Shown: positions 29,154 to 38,279 of the stretch, one piece after another | Position numbering within the stretch: position 1 is the stretch's first letter | Layout of the letters: each line of letters starts with the position of its first letter | Assembly: GCF_000517125.1 (NCBI RefSeq) | Contig: NZ_KI912155.1 | Coordinates: 3,474,029-3,538,028, forward strand | Source of the DNA: Arthrobacter sp. MA-N2 | GTDB taxonomy: Bacteria; Actinomycetota; Actinomycetes; Actinomycetales; Micrococcaceae | Length of the DNA: 64,000 nucleotides | Direction of reading: 5' to 3' | Program-made: the position numbers and the translations under genes | Notes under the pieces: generated by a model | Databases searched by the model: none | What the model was told of the DNA's origin: nothing | The model's input: the letters and a program-made list of their open reading frames with translations, nothing else

Positions 29154-30374
29154 CTAGCTTTGCGCCACGGAGTACGACGGCGGCCGCCACCCGCTGCTCG
29201 CGGCCCAGGCATCCATGAGCGGCCAGGCTACCTGGGTAAACCATGGTTCCTTGGCAGCCGCATAGCCCACGGTGCAATGGTCGCCGGCGTACGTCCCGGC
29301 AAGCTCCCTTTTCATCCCGGCATACATTCTTGCGGCATCGGGGTTCGCCCGGAGCCAGTCCCGGAACAATAAAGCGTAGCGCCAACCAGGGCTTCCAACT
29401 ACCCGGACATGGACGTTGACGGGCCGTCCGGGATCCGCGCTGGAATGGAATCGCTTTTGCCATGCGGCGGGATCCAGGTCCGGCGGTTTGGGTGTGTCGC
29501 GGACGGAAGCTTCCCGCAACGGGAATCCGGCTTCACCCAAGGCCGGCGCTATGCGGTCCGCGGCTTCCATCGAGGACACAGTGACTTGCAGGTCGATGAC
29601 GTCTTTGGCCGGAAGCCCTGGTACCGCCGTCGAGCCGATATGGTCCGCGTCCAACACTTCCGCAGACGCCCGCCGGATCCGCGCAAGCAAACGCCCGGCC
29701 TGGACCGGCCAGTCGGGGTTGGGCGGGGACAGCGCGGGCGCGCCGGTTCGTGGTGCCGCTTTGCCTGCTGCGAGATTGCTGGCAAACGGCGCCAAGCGCT
29801 CTTTCCACAGGGTGTCCACGAGCCCCATCATGTCCTCGACACTTCCGGAGTTGTCCAACACGATGTCCGCTGCAGCCAACCGCTCTTGCCTGCTCGCTTG
29901 GGCGGCCATTCTGGACACAGCGTCGTTGTCCGTCATGCCTCGGAGCTCCGTCATGCGCCGGATGCGCTCCGCGTCCGGCGCATCCACCACCAACACCAGA
30001 TGGAAGGCGCTGCCCTGCCCGGTTTCGACCAAGAGGGGAATATCCTGGACCACGACGTCTCCGGGTTTTGCCGTGGCAAGCATCGCGGCCGCCCGTTCCC
30101 TGACGAGGGGGTGGACGATCGCGTTGAGCGCCTCGCGACGATCCGGCTCGGCGAACACGATCGTTCCGAGGCGTGCCCGGTCGAGGCGGCCACCGGCGTC
30201 GACGATGTCCTGGCCAAACTCAGCCACGACGCGGGCCAGGCCCGGCGTGCCCGGTTCCACTACTTCCCGGGCAAGAGCGTCGGCGTCGATCAAGACGGCA
30301 CCCAACTCCCTCAACCGGGTGGAAACAAGCGATTTTCCGGACGCGATCCCGCCGGTGAGTCCAATCTTCAGCAC
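29154..30374 (-). CDS. coaE: Dephospho-CoA kinase fused to a GrpB/UPF0157 domain
   Basis: The N-terminal ~195 residues are dephospho-CoA kinase, last step of coenzyme A synthesis: Walker A GLTGGIASGKS at residues 5-15, the DADALAREVV motif near residue 33, and VVVDAPDAERIRRM near residue 130. The C-terminal ~190 residues are a GrpB (UPF0157) nucleotidyltransferase-like domain with the motif GSTAVPGLPAKDVID near residue 243. The same fusion is seen in mycobacterial CoaE, where the tail affects folding or assembly. 406 residues in total. It precedes the membrane protein and uvrB in the same direction. Confidence 0.94.
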   Translation of the reverse strand: MLKIGLTGGIASGKSLVSTRLRELGAVLIDADALAREVVEPGTPGLARVVAEFGQDIVDAGGRLDRARLGTIVFAEPDRREALNAIVHPLVRERAAAMLATAKPGDVVVQDIPLLVETGQGSAFHLVLVVDAPDAERIRRMTELRGMTDNDAVSRMAAQASRQERLAAADIVLDNSGSVEDMMGLVDTLWKERLAPFASNLAAGKAAPRTGAPALSPPNPDWPVQAGRLLARIRRASAEVLDADHIGSTAVPGLPAKDVIDLQVTVSSMEAADRIAPALGEAGFPLREASVRDTPKPPDLDPAAWQKRFHSSADPGRPVNVHVRVVGSPGWRYALLFRDWLRANPDAARMYAGMKRELAGTYAGDHCTVGYAAAKEPWFTQVAWPLMDAWAASSGWRPPSYSVAQS

Positions 30375-30396
30375 CCCTCCACACTAGACTGGTCCG

Positions 30397-31086
30397 GTGG
30401 CAGAACAGGAAGACAGCAGGGCGACCGCGTACACGACCTTGGCGCTCGGAGTCGATTTCCGCCACGAAATTGAGATCAAGCGTTCGCGCTTCATCACCGT
30501 GCTGCGCCGTGCCTCCGACGAGGCCGCCGCGCGCACCCTCGTGGCAGAGTTGCGCAAGGAATTCCATGATGCCCGGCACCACTGCTCCGCTTTCGTGCTC
30601 GGTCCGGACCGCGTCATCCAGCGCTCCAACGACGACGGCGAGCCTTCCGGAACAGCGGGGATCCCCATGCTCGAAGCACTCCTCAAACGCGAGACCCTGC
30701 CCGGGGTGGCTGATCTCAGCGACGCGAGTGCCGTCGTCGTGCGCTATTTCGGCGGGATCCTCCTGGGCGCCGGCGGACTGGTCCGCGCGTACTCCGAGTC
30801 GGTCTCGGCGGCGTTGGACTCCGCTCCCCTCGTTAGACGGCGGCGCCTGCGTATGTGCGACATCGCCGTGCCCCACCACGCTGCCGGAAGGCTGGAAAAC
30901 GATCTGCGCTCAGCTGGCTTCGTCATGGCTGAAACCAGCTACGAGCCCGCGGAGACGATCCTCCGCCTGGCACTGCCCGATGATCCACAAGCAATCGCCG
31001 ACGCCGGTGAGCGGCTCGCGTCCATGACCGGAGGCGCCGCCGGACTCCGGTTGCAAGGAACGGAATGGGTAGACGTCCCCGGCTAG
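30397..31086 (+). CDS. IMPACT (YigZ) family protein
   Basis: A 229-residue member of the YigZ/IMPACT family, with the conserved block IKRSRFITVLRRA near residue 26, HHCSAFVLG, and the signature NDDGEPSGTAGIPMLEAL near residue 77, then VVRYFGGILLGAGGLVRAYS. The C-terminal third is the DUF1949 ferredoxin-like domain. Bacterial members bind nucleic acids or ribosomes in some reports, but the function is not settled. GTG start, divergent from coaE with 22 bases between starts. Confidence 0.92.
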   Translation: MAEQEDSRATAYTTLALGVDFRHEIEIKRSRFITVLRRASDEAAARTLVAELRKEFHDARHHCSAFVLGPDRVIQRSNDDGEPSGTAGIPMLEALLKRETLPGVADLSDASAVVVRYFGGILLGAGGLVRAYSESVSAALDSAPLVRRRRLRMCDIAVPHHAAGRLENDLRSAGFVMAETSYEPAETILRLALPDDPQAIADAGERLASMTGGAAGLRLQGTEWVDVPG

Positions 31087-31101
31087 GCCTCCACCGAGGG
31101 A

Positions 31102-31182
31102 CATGCCCTCCGCTGATCGTTAGCACTGGACATAGCAGTGATATGCCCAGTCGTTGGTGCGAAGGCTGGGCATGTCCCGTGG
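31102..31182. repeat. 81-bp intergenic direct repeat, copy 1
   Basis: Copy 1 of a repeat that starts CATGCCCTCCGCTGATCG and ends GGGCATGTCCCGTGG. Just before and at its end the arms GGGACATGCCC (31098-31108) and GGGCATGTCCC (31168-31178) are an exact 11-bp inverted repeat, and inside lies ATGCCCAG / CTGGGCAT (31143-31150 / 31165-31172). It can form nested hairpins on either strand. Confidence 0.85.
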
Positions 31183-31207
31183 GGAACGCAGGCTAAAGAA
31201 CACCGAG

Positions 31208-31288
31208 CATGCCCTCCGCTGATCGTTAGCACTGGACATAGTAGTAATATGCCCAGTCCTTGGTGCGAAGGCTGGGCATGTCCCGTGG
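31208..31288. repeat. 81-bp intergenic direct repeat, copy 2
   Basis: Copy 2, 106 bases downstream of copy 1 and differing at four positions I can see (CAGCAGTGAT versus TAGTAGTAAT, and TCGTTGG versus TCCTTGG). The inner palindrome ATGCCCAG / CTGGGCAT is retained. The changes fall between the arms, so the pairing is preserved. Confidence 0.85.
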
Positions 31289-31343
31289 AGGGCTGGGCAA
31301 GAGCGAACCTGCACGAAGGAATCAGCAGTTCCAGCAGTTAAAG

Positions 31344-31387
31344 AAAGCGGCTCCCGCGATTCGTATCTGAATCGCGGGAGCCGCTTT
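31344..31387. terminator. Strong terminator after rpsA
   Basis: A perfect 19-bp inverted repeat: AAAGCGGCTCCCGCGATTC (31344-31362) and its complement (31369-31387), loop GTATCT, with A/T ends that give a short U-run in either direction. It lies 34 bases past the rpsA stop codon and can also stop transcription arriving from the IMPACT gene. Confidence 0.85.
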
Positions 31388-31420
31388 CATGCAAGCCCGG
31401 TGACCCGGGCCCGTGGCAAA

Positions 31421-32896
31421 TTAGTTGCCGGTCAGCTTCTCGCGCAGAGCGGCGAGGGCCTCGTCGGATGCCAGGGTGCCCGCGTTGGACTCGGTAGCAG
31501 CCGGCTCGGAGGAGTAGCTGGTGGTGCCCGAGTCGCTCTCGCCGGAAGCGGCAGCAGCGGCGTCGTCAGCAGCGTGCTGCGTAACCTGCTTCTTGTGAGC
31601 CTCCCAGCGTGCCTGGGCATCAGCGTACTGCTGCTCCCAAGCGGCGCGCTGCGTCTCGTAGCCCTCGAGCCATTCGTTCGACTCGGGGTCGAAGCCCTCG
31701 GGGTACTTGTAGTTGCCCTCTTCGTCGTACTCAGCGGCCATGCCGTACAGAGCCGGGTCGAACTCGGTGCTGTCAGCGTCAACGCCCTCATTAGCCTGCT
31801 TGAGGGAGAGGGAGATGCGGCGGCGCTCGAGGTCGATGTCGATGACCTTGACGAAGAGCTCGTCACCAACGGAGACGACCTGCTCTGCAAGCTCAACGTG
31901 GCGGACAGCCAGTTCGGAGATGTGCACGAGGCCTTCGATGCCGTCTTCGACGCGAACGAACGCACCGAACGGAACCAGCTTGGTGACCTTACCCGGGACA
32001 ACCTGGCCGAGGGCGTGGGTGCGGGCGAAGGTCTGCCACGGGTCTTCCTGCGTAGCCTTGAGGGACAGGGACACGCGCTCGCGGTCCAGATCCACTTCGA
32101 GAACCTCGACGGTGACTTCCTGGCCAACCTCGACAACCTCGGACGGGTGGTCGATGTGCTTCCAAGACAGCTCGGAAACGTGAACCAGACCGTCTACGCC
32201 GCCCAGGTCCACGAATGCACCGAAGTTGACGATGGAGGAAACGACGCCGGGACGAACCTGGCCCTTTTCCAGCTTGTTGAGGAACGTGGAGCGAACCTCG
32301 GACTGGGTCTGCTCGAGCCATGCACGGCGGGAAAGAACAACGTTGTTGCGGTTCTTGTCCAGCTCGATGATCTTGGCTTCGATCTGCTGACCGATGTACG
32401 GAGCGAGGTCACGGACGCGGCGCATCTCGACGAGGGATGCGGGCAGGAAGCCGCGCAGACCGATGTCGAGGATAAGACCACCCTTGACAACCTCGATGAC
32501 GGTACCGGTGACAACACCGTCTTCTTCCTTGACCTTTTCGATGTCGCCCCAGGCACGCTCGTACTGAGCACGCTTCTTGGAGAGGATCAGACGGCCTTCT
32601 TTGTCTTCCTTGGTGAGCACCAGGGCTTCGACCTGATCGCCAACGGAGACGACGTCCCCGGGGTCAACGTCGTGCTTGATGGAAAGCTCACGGGAAGGTA
32701 TGACACCTTCGGTCTTGTAACCGATGTCGAGCAGAACTTCGTCGCGGTCGACCTTGACGACGATACCTTCGACGAGGTCTCCGTCGTTGAAGTACTTGAT
32801 GGTGGCGTCGACAGCTGCGAGGAAGTCCTCAGCGGTACCGATGTCGTTGATCGCGACTACGGGGGTACCGGGCTTCTCGGTGGAGGTGATGGTCAT
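31421..32896 (-). CDS. rpsA: 30S ribosomal protein S1
   Basis: Ribosomal protein S1, which binds mRNA leaders. The 491-residue actinobacterial form has four S1 (OB-fold) domains, beginning near residues 35, 125, 210 and 295 (GDLVEGIVVKVDRDEVLLDIGYK; GVVTGTVIEVVKGGLIL; QVRPGVVSSIVNFGAFVDL; VVPGKVTKLVPFGAFVRV, each read in part). The C-terminal ~130 residues are acidic and low in complexity (AADDAAAAASGESDSGTTS), as in relatives. Codon use is strongly biased, as expected for a highly expressed gene. ATG start with GGAG 10 bases upstream. The 168-base leader shows no clear regulatory RNA. Confidence 0.96.
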   Translation of the reverse strand: MTITSTEKPGTPVVAINDIGTAEDFLAAVDATIKYFNDGDLVEGIVVKVDRDEVLLDIGYKTEGVIPSRELSIKHDVDPGDVVSVGDQVEALVLTKEDKEGRLILSKKRAQYERAWGDIEKVKEEDGVVTGTVIEVVKGGLILDIGLRGFLPASLVEMRRVRDLAPYIGQQIEAKIIELDKNRNNVVLSRRAWLEQTQSEVRSTFLNKLEKGQVRPGVVSSIVNFGAFVDLGGVDGLVHVSELSWKHIDHPSEVVEVGQEVTVEVLEVDLDRERVSLSLKATQEDPWQTFARTHALGQVVPGKVTKLVPFGAFVRVEDGIEGLVHISELAVRHVELAEQVVSVGDELFVKVIDIDLERRRISLSLKQANEGVDADSTEFDPALYGMAAEYDEEGNYKYPEGFDPESNEWLEGYETQRAAWEQQYADAQARWEAHKKQVTQHAADDAAAAASGESDSGTTSYSSEPAATESNAGTLASDEALAALREKLTGN

Positions 32897-33064
32897 GTAG
32901 TAGGGGCTCCGTTGTGGATAGAGTATCGGTCAGGCAAACCGCCCGCTTTTCCGTCGCCGGTCCGCAGGACACGGCAACATGCCGGGTCATCCTGAATTGT
33001 GGATTGTAAATTTGCGCGCACGTAGCATGCGCCCGTTCATTCTAGTCGTTCGCCTCGAGGAGGG

Positions 33065-34009
33065 TCAAAGCGTCAGCGTGTCACCGAGCTGCGCGAACGT
33101 CACACCGCGGTCCAGCAGGCCCGGCAAGGCACGCGCATACCCCTCGGCGGTTCCACCGGCAGGTTGGTTGAAATGCGAGATCACGATCTGGCCTGCGCCC
33201 TGTCCTACGCCGATCTTTCCCACCTCCGCCGCCACCGTGGGGGCCGGGAAGGTCGCACCGCCGTCGCCGTTCACGGTGAAGCTCACAGGAACAAGTTGGA
33301 GAGCGCGGGTGATCGCGGCCGCGACATCGTCATAGTAGGCGGTTCCTGCCCTGAAGAAGCGGGGGGCTTTGCCGCAAAGTTGCTCCATGGCCTCTTGGTT
33401 TCCCATGATTTCGTCATACACCTCGCCCGCGGTGGACGTGCCCGCGATGCCGTAAGCGGAACGCCCGCTGACCGATAGCGGCCGGTGCTGGAAGCCATGA
33501 TTGCCCAATTCGAACAATGGATCAGCCGCGAGATCGGCAGCCAGCCCGGGATTGGCCTTGATCCAGCGCCCGTTGAGGAACAACGTGGCGGGGACGTTGA
33601 GCTTGCGCAGGGTCTGGAGCAAGCGTTGATCGCAGTCCGAACCGTGGGGGCCACCGCAAGCATCGAACGTCAAGACCGCGTGCGTGGACGCTGTCTTCGA
33701 AACCACGCCAGTGACATCAAGCCCCCATTCGACGGGTTTGCGCCCGGAGAATTCGGTCACAAGCTGCGCTTTTGACGGGACTGCCGGAAGCTTTTCGGGC
33801 ACCACCGGACGTTGGCTGACATCTTCCAGGACCGGCGTCGAGGCCTGGACCGGCGTCGAAGCCTGGACCGGACGAGGCCTGGCGGCTTGCGGTTCCCCGC
33901 AAGCAGCCACGGCCGTCGCCGCAAGTCCTGCGGCCACGGCCAGCAACGACCTCCGGCGAGGCAGTACTGATTGGCCGGTGGGCGGTCCACCCGGCGCGAA
34001 TTCCCCCAT
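33065..34009 (-). CDS. Polysaccharide deacetylase (NodB family) lipoprotein
   Basis: A 314-residue exported protein. The N-terminus has RRR, a hydrophobic stretch and a lipobox AVAACG with Cys37, so it is probably a lipoprotein on the outer face of the membrane. The NodB domain shows LTFDACGGPHGSDC near residue 118 (the usual TFDDG is TFDAC here), the metal-binding HGFQHR near residue 173, and a C-terminal IVISHFNQP (the motif with the catalytic His). It would remove acetyl groups from cell-wall sugars. A short in-frame duplication, VQASTPVQASTPV, follows the lipobox. Single gene between rpsA and an acetyltransferase. Confidence 0.86.
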   Translation of the reverse strand: MGEFAPGGPPTGQSVLPRRRSLLAVAAGLAATAVAACGEPQAARPRPVQASTPVQASTPVLEDVSQRPVVPEKLPAVPSKAQLVTEFSGRKPVEWGLDVTGVVSKTASTHAVLTFDACGGPHGSDCDQRLLQTLRKLNVPATLFLNGRWIKANPGLAADLAADPLFELGNHGFQHRPLSVSGRSAYGIAGTSTAGEVYDEIMGNQEAMEQLCGKAPRFFRAGTAYYDDVAAAITRALQLVPVSFTVNGDGGATFPAPTVAAEVGKIGVGQGAGQIVISHFNQPAGGTAEGYARALPGLLDRGVTFAQLGDTLTL

Positions 34010-34050
34010 GGAATCCTTCTTCTGTTGTAGGTCCTGCGTGTGGGTTTTGC

Positions 34051-35367
34051 CTAGAAGTGGGTCAGGCAGTGGGCTGGACGTTCGACGGCGAACATGTGCT
34101 GGGCAGTCACTGTTGCGCCCGGCGTGTGCTCCCGGATCCGTCCTGCCGAAGCCAAGGTTACCGGACTCACGGCGCCCAAATAGACAGACCCCAGATCCGT
34201 GACGTCCATGCTCAGATCCGGGCGCACATCCTGGCTCCCGCCACTCGCCTCACTGACCGTGACGGTGCCGCCGTCGGACGCCAATTCCCACGTACCGTCG
34301 GCAAAGCCGAGCGCATCCCGGATTTTCAAGACCAAACGCCCGTCAGTGCCGTAGCGGCGGGCTGACAAAGCCGCAGGGACGTCCAGGACACGCAACCACA
34401 ACATGTCGCGGTAGTCCGACGACGCGACGCAACGACCGTCCACAAGGGACCATGCGAGCGGATCTTCGACGGGCGCATCAGCCCAGGAGACCTGGTCAAC
34501 GAGGTCGATGCCGCCCAGGAATTGCCACAGTTCCAGATATCCGGAATCGGTGGCGGCGATGAGGTCCACGATTTCCACGGTGTACGGCTTCGAGTCCCAG
34601 CCGGCGAACTTGTAGGACACGTAGCCGTCAATGGTGCCGTCCGGCGCATAGTGGAGGGCGCATTTGATCGCTTTGTCCTCGCTGCCGTCGCGCGTCATGG
34701 CTCCCGACACGTGGTGGCGGTAGGAGTCCTGGCGCACGATCGACCCGGGGGTGCGCCGGTGAACGCCGTCGAAAATCCCGGGCGCCAGTTCGAGCAGGAC
34801 CTTGGGATCCGCGATTTCCACCCGGCCAACGGGCTCGTGACGAACGCGGAATCTTGGACCGGTATCCACCTTGATGCTCCGCTCAAAGGTGGCGACACCA
34901 AATCCAAAACGGCCGTAGATGGATCCTTCGGAAGCCGTCAGTGCCGCCATGGCCAAGCCATCGTCCCTGGCGTCGGCAAGATCGGCGGTCATCATCCCCC
35001 GCAGGATGCCGTGGCGCCGGTGCGTGCCGCGTACGGTGACGGCGGTGATCTGGCGTGTCCGCAGTTCCTGGCCGAAGCCAACGTTGAGCTTGTTTTCCAG
35101 AGTTCCAAAGGTCGCCACCGGAAATCCCGGGCTGAGGGCATGCAATGGAGGTTCGTCGTTGACGTAGACGCCCGTCAGCTCGCGGTTGTCCGCTTGGTAC
35201 ATTGCGAGGATTTTGTCGATAAGGTCATCGCTTCGTTGCTCGTCGTGGAATCCAAAGCCGACGGCCCGGAGCCAATCACGTGCTTGTCCGTAGTCCGGGT
35301 TCTCCTTGTCGACGGAACGAAAGCGCCTGGCAGTATATTTTTCTTTTGTTTCCTTGGGATCAGCCAC
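34051..35367 (-). CDS. Eis-type GNAT acetyltransferase
   Basis: A 438-residue protein with the three-part layout of mycobacterial Eis: an N-terminal GNAT domain (VTVRGTHRRHGILRGMM near residue 109 as acetyl-CoA loop), a second degenerate GNAT domain (residues about 160-310) and a C-terminal SCP2-like domain. It ends in Phe, whose carboxylate is catalytic in Eis. Eis acetylates aminoglycosides and other amines at several positions. The natural substrate here is unknown. The stop codon of the downstream deacetylase gene and this gene's start are separate units; 41 bases separate the two genes. Confidence 0.88.
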   Translation of the reverse strand: MADPKETKEKYTARRFRSVDKENPDYGQARDWLRAVGFGFHDEQRSDDLIDKILAMYQADNRELTGVYVNDEPPLHALSPGFPVATFGTLENKLNVGFGQELRTRQITAVTVRGTHRRHGILRGMMTADLADARDDGLAMAALTASEGSIYGRFGFGVATFERSIKVDTGPRFRVRHEPVGRVEIADPKVLLELAPGIFDGVHRRTPGSIVRQDSYRHHVSGAMTRDGSEDKAIKCALHYAPDGTIDGYVSYKFAGWDSKPYTVEIVDLIAATDSGYLELWQFLGGIDLVDQVSWADAPVEDPLAWSLVDGRCVASSDYRDMLWLRVLDVPAALSARRYGTDGRLVLKIRDALGFADGTWELASDGGTVTVSEASGGSQDVRPDLSMDVTDLGSVYLGAVSPVTLASAGRIREHTPGATVTAQHMFAVERPAHCLTHF

Positions 35368-35455
35368 GTCCCGAGCCTAGCCAGACCGCCCGGAGCACGC
35401 CACCATAGTGACGGCGTGCCCCATGCCGGCCGGTCAAATCCTGAACGGGCCCCGG

Positions 35456-38260
35456 CTAGTGCCCGGCTTCGTACCAACTGGAGCCGACCCCGAGCTGCAC
35501 ATCCAGGGGCACCGTCAGCTGGGCCGCCGACCCCATTTGTTCGGCCACGAGCTTTTCGACCGCTTCGCGTTCGCCGTGGGCTACCTCGAGCACGAGTTCG
35601 TCATGGACCTGCAACAGGATCCGCGATGTGAGCCCCTGGCTGGTCAACTCTGCTGAAACTCCGAGCATCGCCCGCTTCATGAGATCCGCAGCCGAACCCT
35701 GGATCGGCGAGTTCAACGCAATGCGTTCGGCAATCTCCCGGTGTTGGCGGTCCGTGCTGGTCAGGTCCGGAAGATACCGGCGCCGGCCTTCGATCGTGGA
35801 GGTGTAGCCATCGATCCTGGCTTGCTCGACCACGCCGCGCAGGTAGTCGCGCACTGCGCCGAAGCGGTCGAAGTAGTCCTTCATGAGGGTCCTGGCTTCG
35901 TCGACCGAGATTTCCAGTTGCTTCGACAGGCCAAACGAGGTCAGCCCGTAGGCCAGTCCATACGACATGGCCTTGACCTTGGAACGCATGGCACTCGTGA
36001 CGTCTTCCGGAGCCACATTGAAGATATGCGAGCCCACATAGCGGTGCAGGTCCTCGCCCTCCTTGTAGGCCTGGATAAGCCCTTGGTCGCCGGACAGATG
36101 CGCCATGATACGCATTTCGATCTGCGAGTAGTCAGCGGACAACAGGCATTCATAGCCTTCGCTGACCACGAAGATCCCCCGGACGCGCTTGCCTTCCTCA
36201 CTACGCACGGGGATGTTCTGCAGATTGGGATTGTTCGAGGAAATACGCCCTGTGGCCGCGACGTTTTGTGCGTACGTGGTGTGGATGCGGCCATCCTCGG
36301 CCACTGATTTCTTGAGCGTCTCCAGCATCTGCGCCAGCTTGGAAGATTCACGGTGGGCCATGAGCTGGACCAGGAACTCGTGGCCGGTCTTCTCCAGGAG
36401 GGCTTTCAACGAGGCAGCGTCCGTGGTGTAGCCGGACTTGATCTTCTTGGTCTTCGGCAAACCAAGTTCCTCGAAGAGGACGGTCTGCAGTTGCTTGGGC
36501 GAGCCCAGGTTGACTTCGTGGCCGATCGCTGCGAACGCCTGCTCCTGCGCGTTGTCGATCACCTTGGAGAGGTCCGCCAGCTGTTCGTTCAGGCGGTCAA
36601 GCGAGATGGCAATGCCCGCAAGTTCCATCTGGGCCAGAACCCGCGCGACAGGCAGCTCCAGCGTGGTCAGGAGGGCTTCGGCCTTGCGTTCGGCCAGCTC
36701 GCTTTCGAAGTGCTTGCTCAGTGCGTGCACGACGGCGGCTTCCTGGACGAGCGCGGTGGCCGCGGCTCCGTCCGGCCCATCACCGAGCTCAAGCTCCAGT
36801 TGGCCGCTTTGCGCAGCGGCCGTGGTGAGAGTGATCCGCAAATGGTGCTGGGCGAGTTCGGCCAGTTCGTAGCTGCGGCGGTCCGGCTGGATCAGGTAGC
36901 CCGAGATGGAGGTGTCATCGACCACGCCTTCCAGGCCAAGACCCCGGTAGTGCAGGGCCTTCAGCGCGGACTTGAATTCGTGCATGACCTTGGCTTCTTC
37001 TGGGTCCCGCAGCCACTTGGCCAGGACGGCATCCGCCGCCGCGTCCAAGCTTGAAAGGTCAATGTAGGCGGCTCCGTTTGACCGCACCACGGCAACGGCA
37101 GCGGCGTCGTCGCCAATCCGCCCCGGAACCAACTGCACTGCGACTGCCGCCCGGCTCCCCGCACCGGCAGCGAAAAAGGCTTCCAAGGCCCCGGCTTCGT
37201 CCAGGACCGCATAGGCGGGCGCTTCGATGGTTTCCGGGGGCGCTCCGGCGGTGTCTTCGCCATACAGCGCGAACAACCGGGCACGGAGCGTCCTGAACTC
37301 AAGGGTATCGAACAGGGCCTCGACCTCTTGGCGGTTGGGACGCGGCTCTTCCAGTTCGGCGAGTGTCACCGGGAGCTCAAGGTCGCTCAGCAGCTGGTTG
37401 AGGCGACGGTTGCGTTTGACGGCATCGAGGTTTTCTTTGAGCGCACCGCCGACTTTGCCGCCGATCGAATCCAGGTTTTCCAGGATCCCGTCCAGGCCGC
37501 CATAAAGATTGATCCACTTGGCAGCGGTCTTGGGCCCGACGCCTGGGACGCCCGGGAGATTGTCCGCCGACTCCCCCACGAGCGCAGCGAGGTCGGAGTA
37601 GCGCGACGGCGGAACGAAGTACTTTTCTTCGATGGCCGCCGCGTCCATGCGCGGGATGTTGGAAACACCCTGCTTCGGGTACAGCACGAACACATTGTCC
37701 GTGATCAGCTGGAAAGCGTCCCGGTCTCCCGAAACCAGGAGGACTTCGTAACCGGCGGCCTCGCCGCGGGATGCGAGTGTGGCGAGGATATCGTCCGCCT
37801 CGTAGCCGGGCATCTTGATGGTCTTGATGCCCCAAGCCGCCATGACCTGGTCGATGAGATCTATCTGTCCACGGAATTCGGCCGGGGTTTCGTTGCGACC
37901 ACCCTTGTATTCGCTGTATTCGGCCTTGCGGAAGGTGGTGTCATCCGAGACGTCGAAGGCTACCGCCACGTGGGTGGGTTTCTGGTCCTTGATGAGGTTG
38001 ATCAGCATCGAGGTGAATCCGTGCACGGCGTTGGTGTGCTGTCCCGAGGACGTGGCGAAATTCTCTGCAGGCAAGGCATAGAACGCCCGGAATGCCATGG
38101 AGTGCCCATCAAGGACCAGAAGCCGGGGGCGGCTGCCCGCCGTCGTGCCTGCGATGGTTCCTGAAGGGTCTGGTGTCGTTGCGGTGGCAGTCGATGTTGT
38201 TGTTCCAGTTGGCACTGGCGTTTCAGTTGGAACCGAGTCCGGTTTGGTTGTTTCGCTCAC
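35456..38260 (-). CDS. polA: DNA polymerase I
   Basis: Replicative-gap and repair polymerase with 5'-3' exonuclease. From the GTG at 38260 it has 934 residues: the exonuclease domain (LLVLDGHSMAFRAFYALP near residue 48, GYEADDILAT near residue 130, DRDAFQL), a central region at 320-510 that lacks clear proofreading DxE motifs, and the polymerase domain with motif A DYSQIEMRI near residue 680, the O helix RSKVKAMSYGLAYG and motif C QVHDELVLEV near residue 905. The first 40 residues are a Thr/Pro-rich tail. The start is uncertain: an ATG 21 bases earlier overlaps the thioesterase's start. No ribosome site decides it. Confidence 0.95.
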   Translation of the reverse strand: MSETTKPDSVPTETPVPTGTTTSTATATTPDPSGTIAGTTAGSRPRLLVLDGHSMAFRAFYALPAENFATSSGQHTNAVHGFTSMLINLIKDQKPTHVAVAFDVSDDTTFRKAEYSEYKGGRNETPAEFRGQIDLIDQVMAAWGIKTIKMPGYEADDILATLASRGEAAGYEVLLVSGDRDAFQLITDNVFVLYPKQGVSNIPRMDAAAIEEKYFVPPSRYSDLAALVGESADNLPGVPGVGPKTAAKWINLYGGLDGILENLDSIGGKVGGALKENLDAVKRNRRLNQLLSDLELPVTLAELEEPRPNRQEVEALFDTLEFRTLRARLFALYGEDTAGAPPETIEAPAYAVLDEAGALEAFFAAGAGSRAAVAVQLVPGRIGDDAAAVAVVRSNGAAYIDLSSLDAAADAVLAKWLRDPEEAKVMHEFKSALKALHYRGLGLEGVVDDTSISGYLIQPDRRSYELAELAQHHLRITLTTAAAQSGQLELELGDGPDGAAATALVQEAAVVHALSKHFESELAERKAEALLTTLELPVARVLAQMELAGIAISLDRLNEQLADLSKVIDNAQEQAFAAIGHEVNLGSPKQLQTVLFEELGLPKTKKIKSGYTTDAASLKALLEKTGHEFLVQLMAHRESSKLAQMLETLKKSVAEDGRIHTTYAQNVAATGRISSNNPNLQNIPVRSEEGKRVRGIFVVSEGYECLLSADYSQIEMRIMAHLSGDQGLIQAYKEGEDLHRYVGSHIFNVAPEDVTSAMRSKVKAMSYGLAYGLTSFGLSKQLEISVDEARTLMKDYFDRFGAVRDYLRGVVEQARIDGYTSTIEGRRRYLPDLTSTDRQHREIAERIALNSPIQGSAADLMKRAMLGVSAELTSQGLTSRILLQVHDELVLEVAHGEREAVEKLVAEQMGSAAQLTVPLDVQLGVGSSWYEAGH

Positions 38261-38279
38261 AGGTGCCAGCCTAGTTGCC

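Larger units (their letters stand above)
31087..31420. other. Gene-free region with repeats and terminator
   Basis: A 334-base stretch between the convergent IMPACT gene and rpsA. It holds a two-copy 81-bp direct repeat with internal palindromes (31102-31288), about 55 bases of unremarkable sequence (31289-31343), and a strong hairpin terminator (31344-31387). No start codon with a ribosome site and no coding pattern are visible. Confidence 0.8.

Noticed and set aside
31102..31288. A CRISPR array
   Set aside because: Only two copies of an 81-bp unit with a 25-base gap, no third repeat and no cas genes; internal palindromes point to a structured intergenic element instead.
31400..32995. A 531-codon plus-strand open frame over rpsA, rich in Val, Leu and Asp
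   Set aside because: It is exactly antisense to rpsA, whose four S1 domains and codon bias are unmistakable. The open frame is a by-product of high GC and of the biased codons of rpsA.
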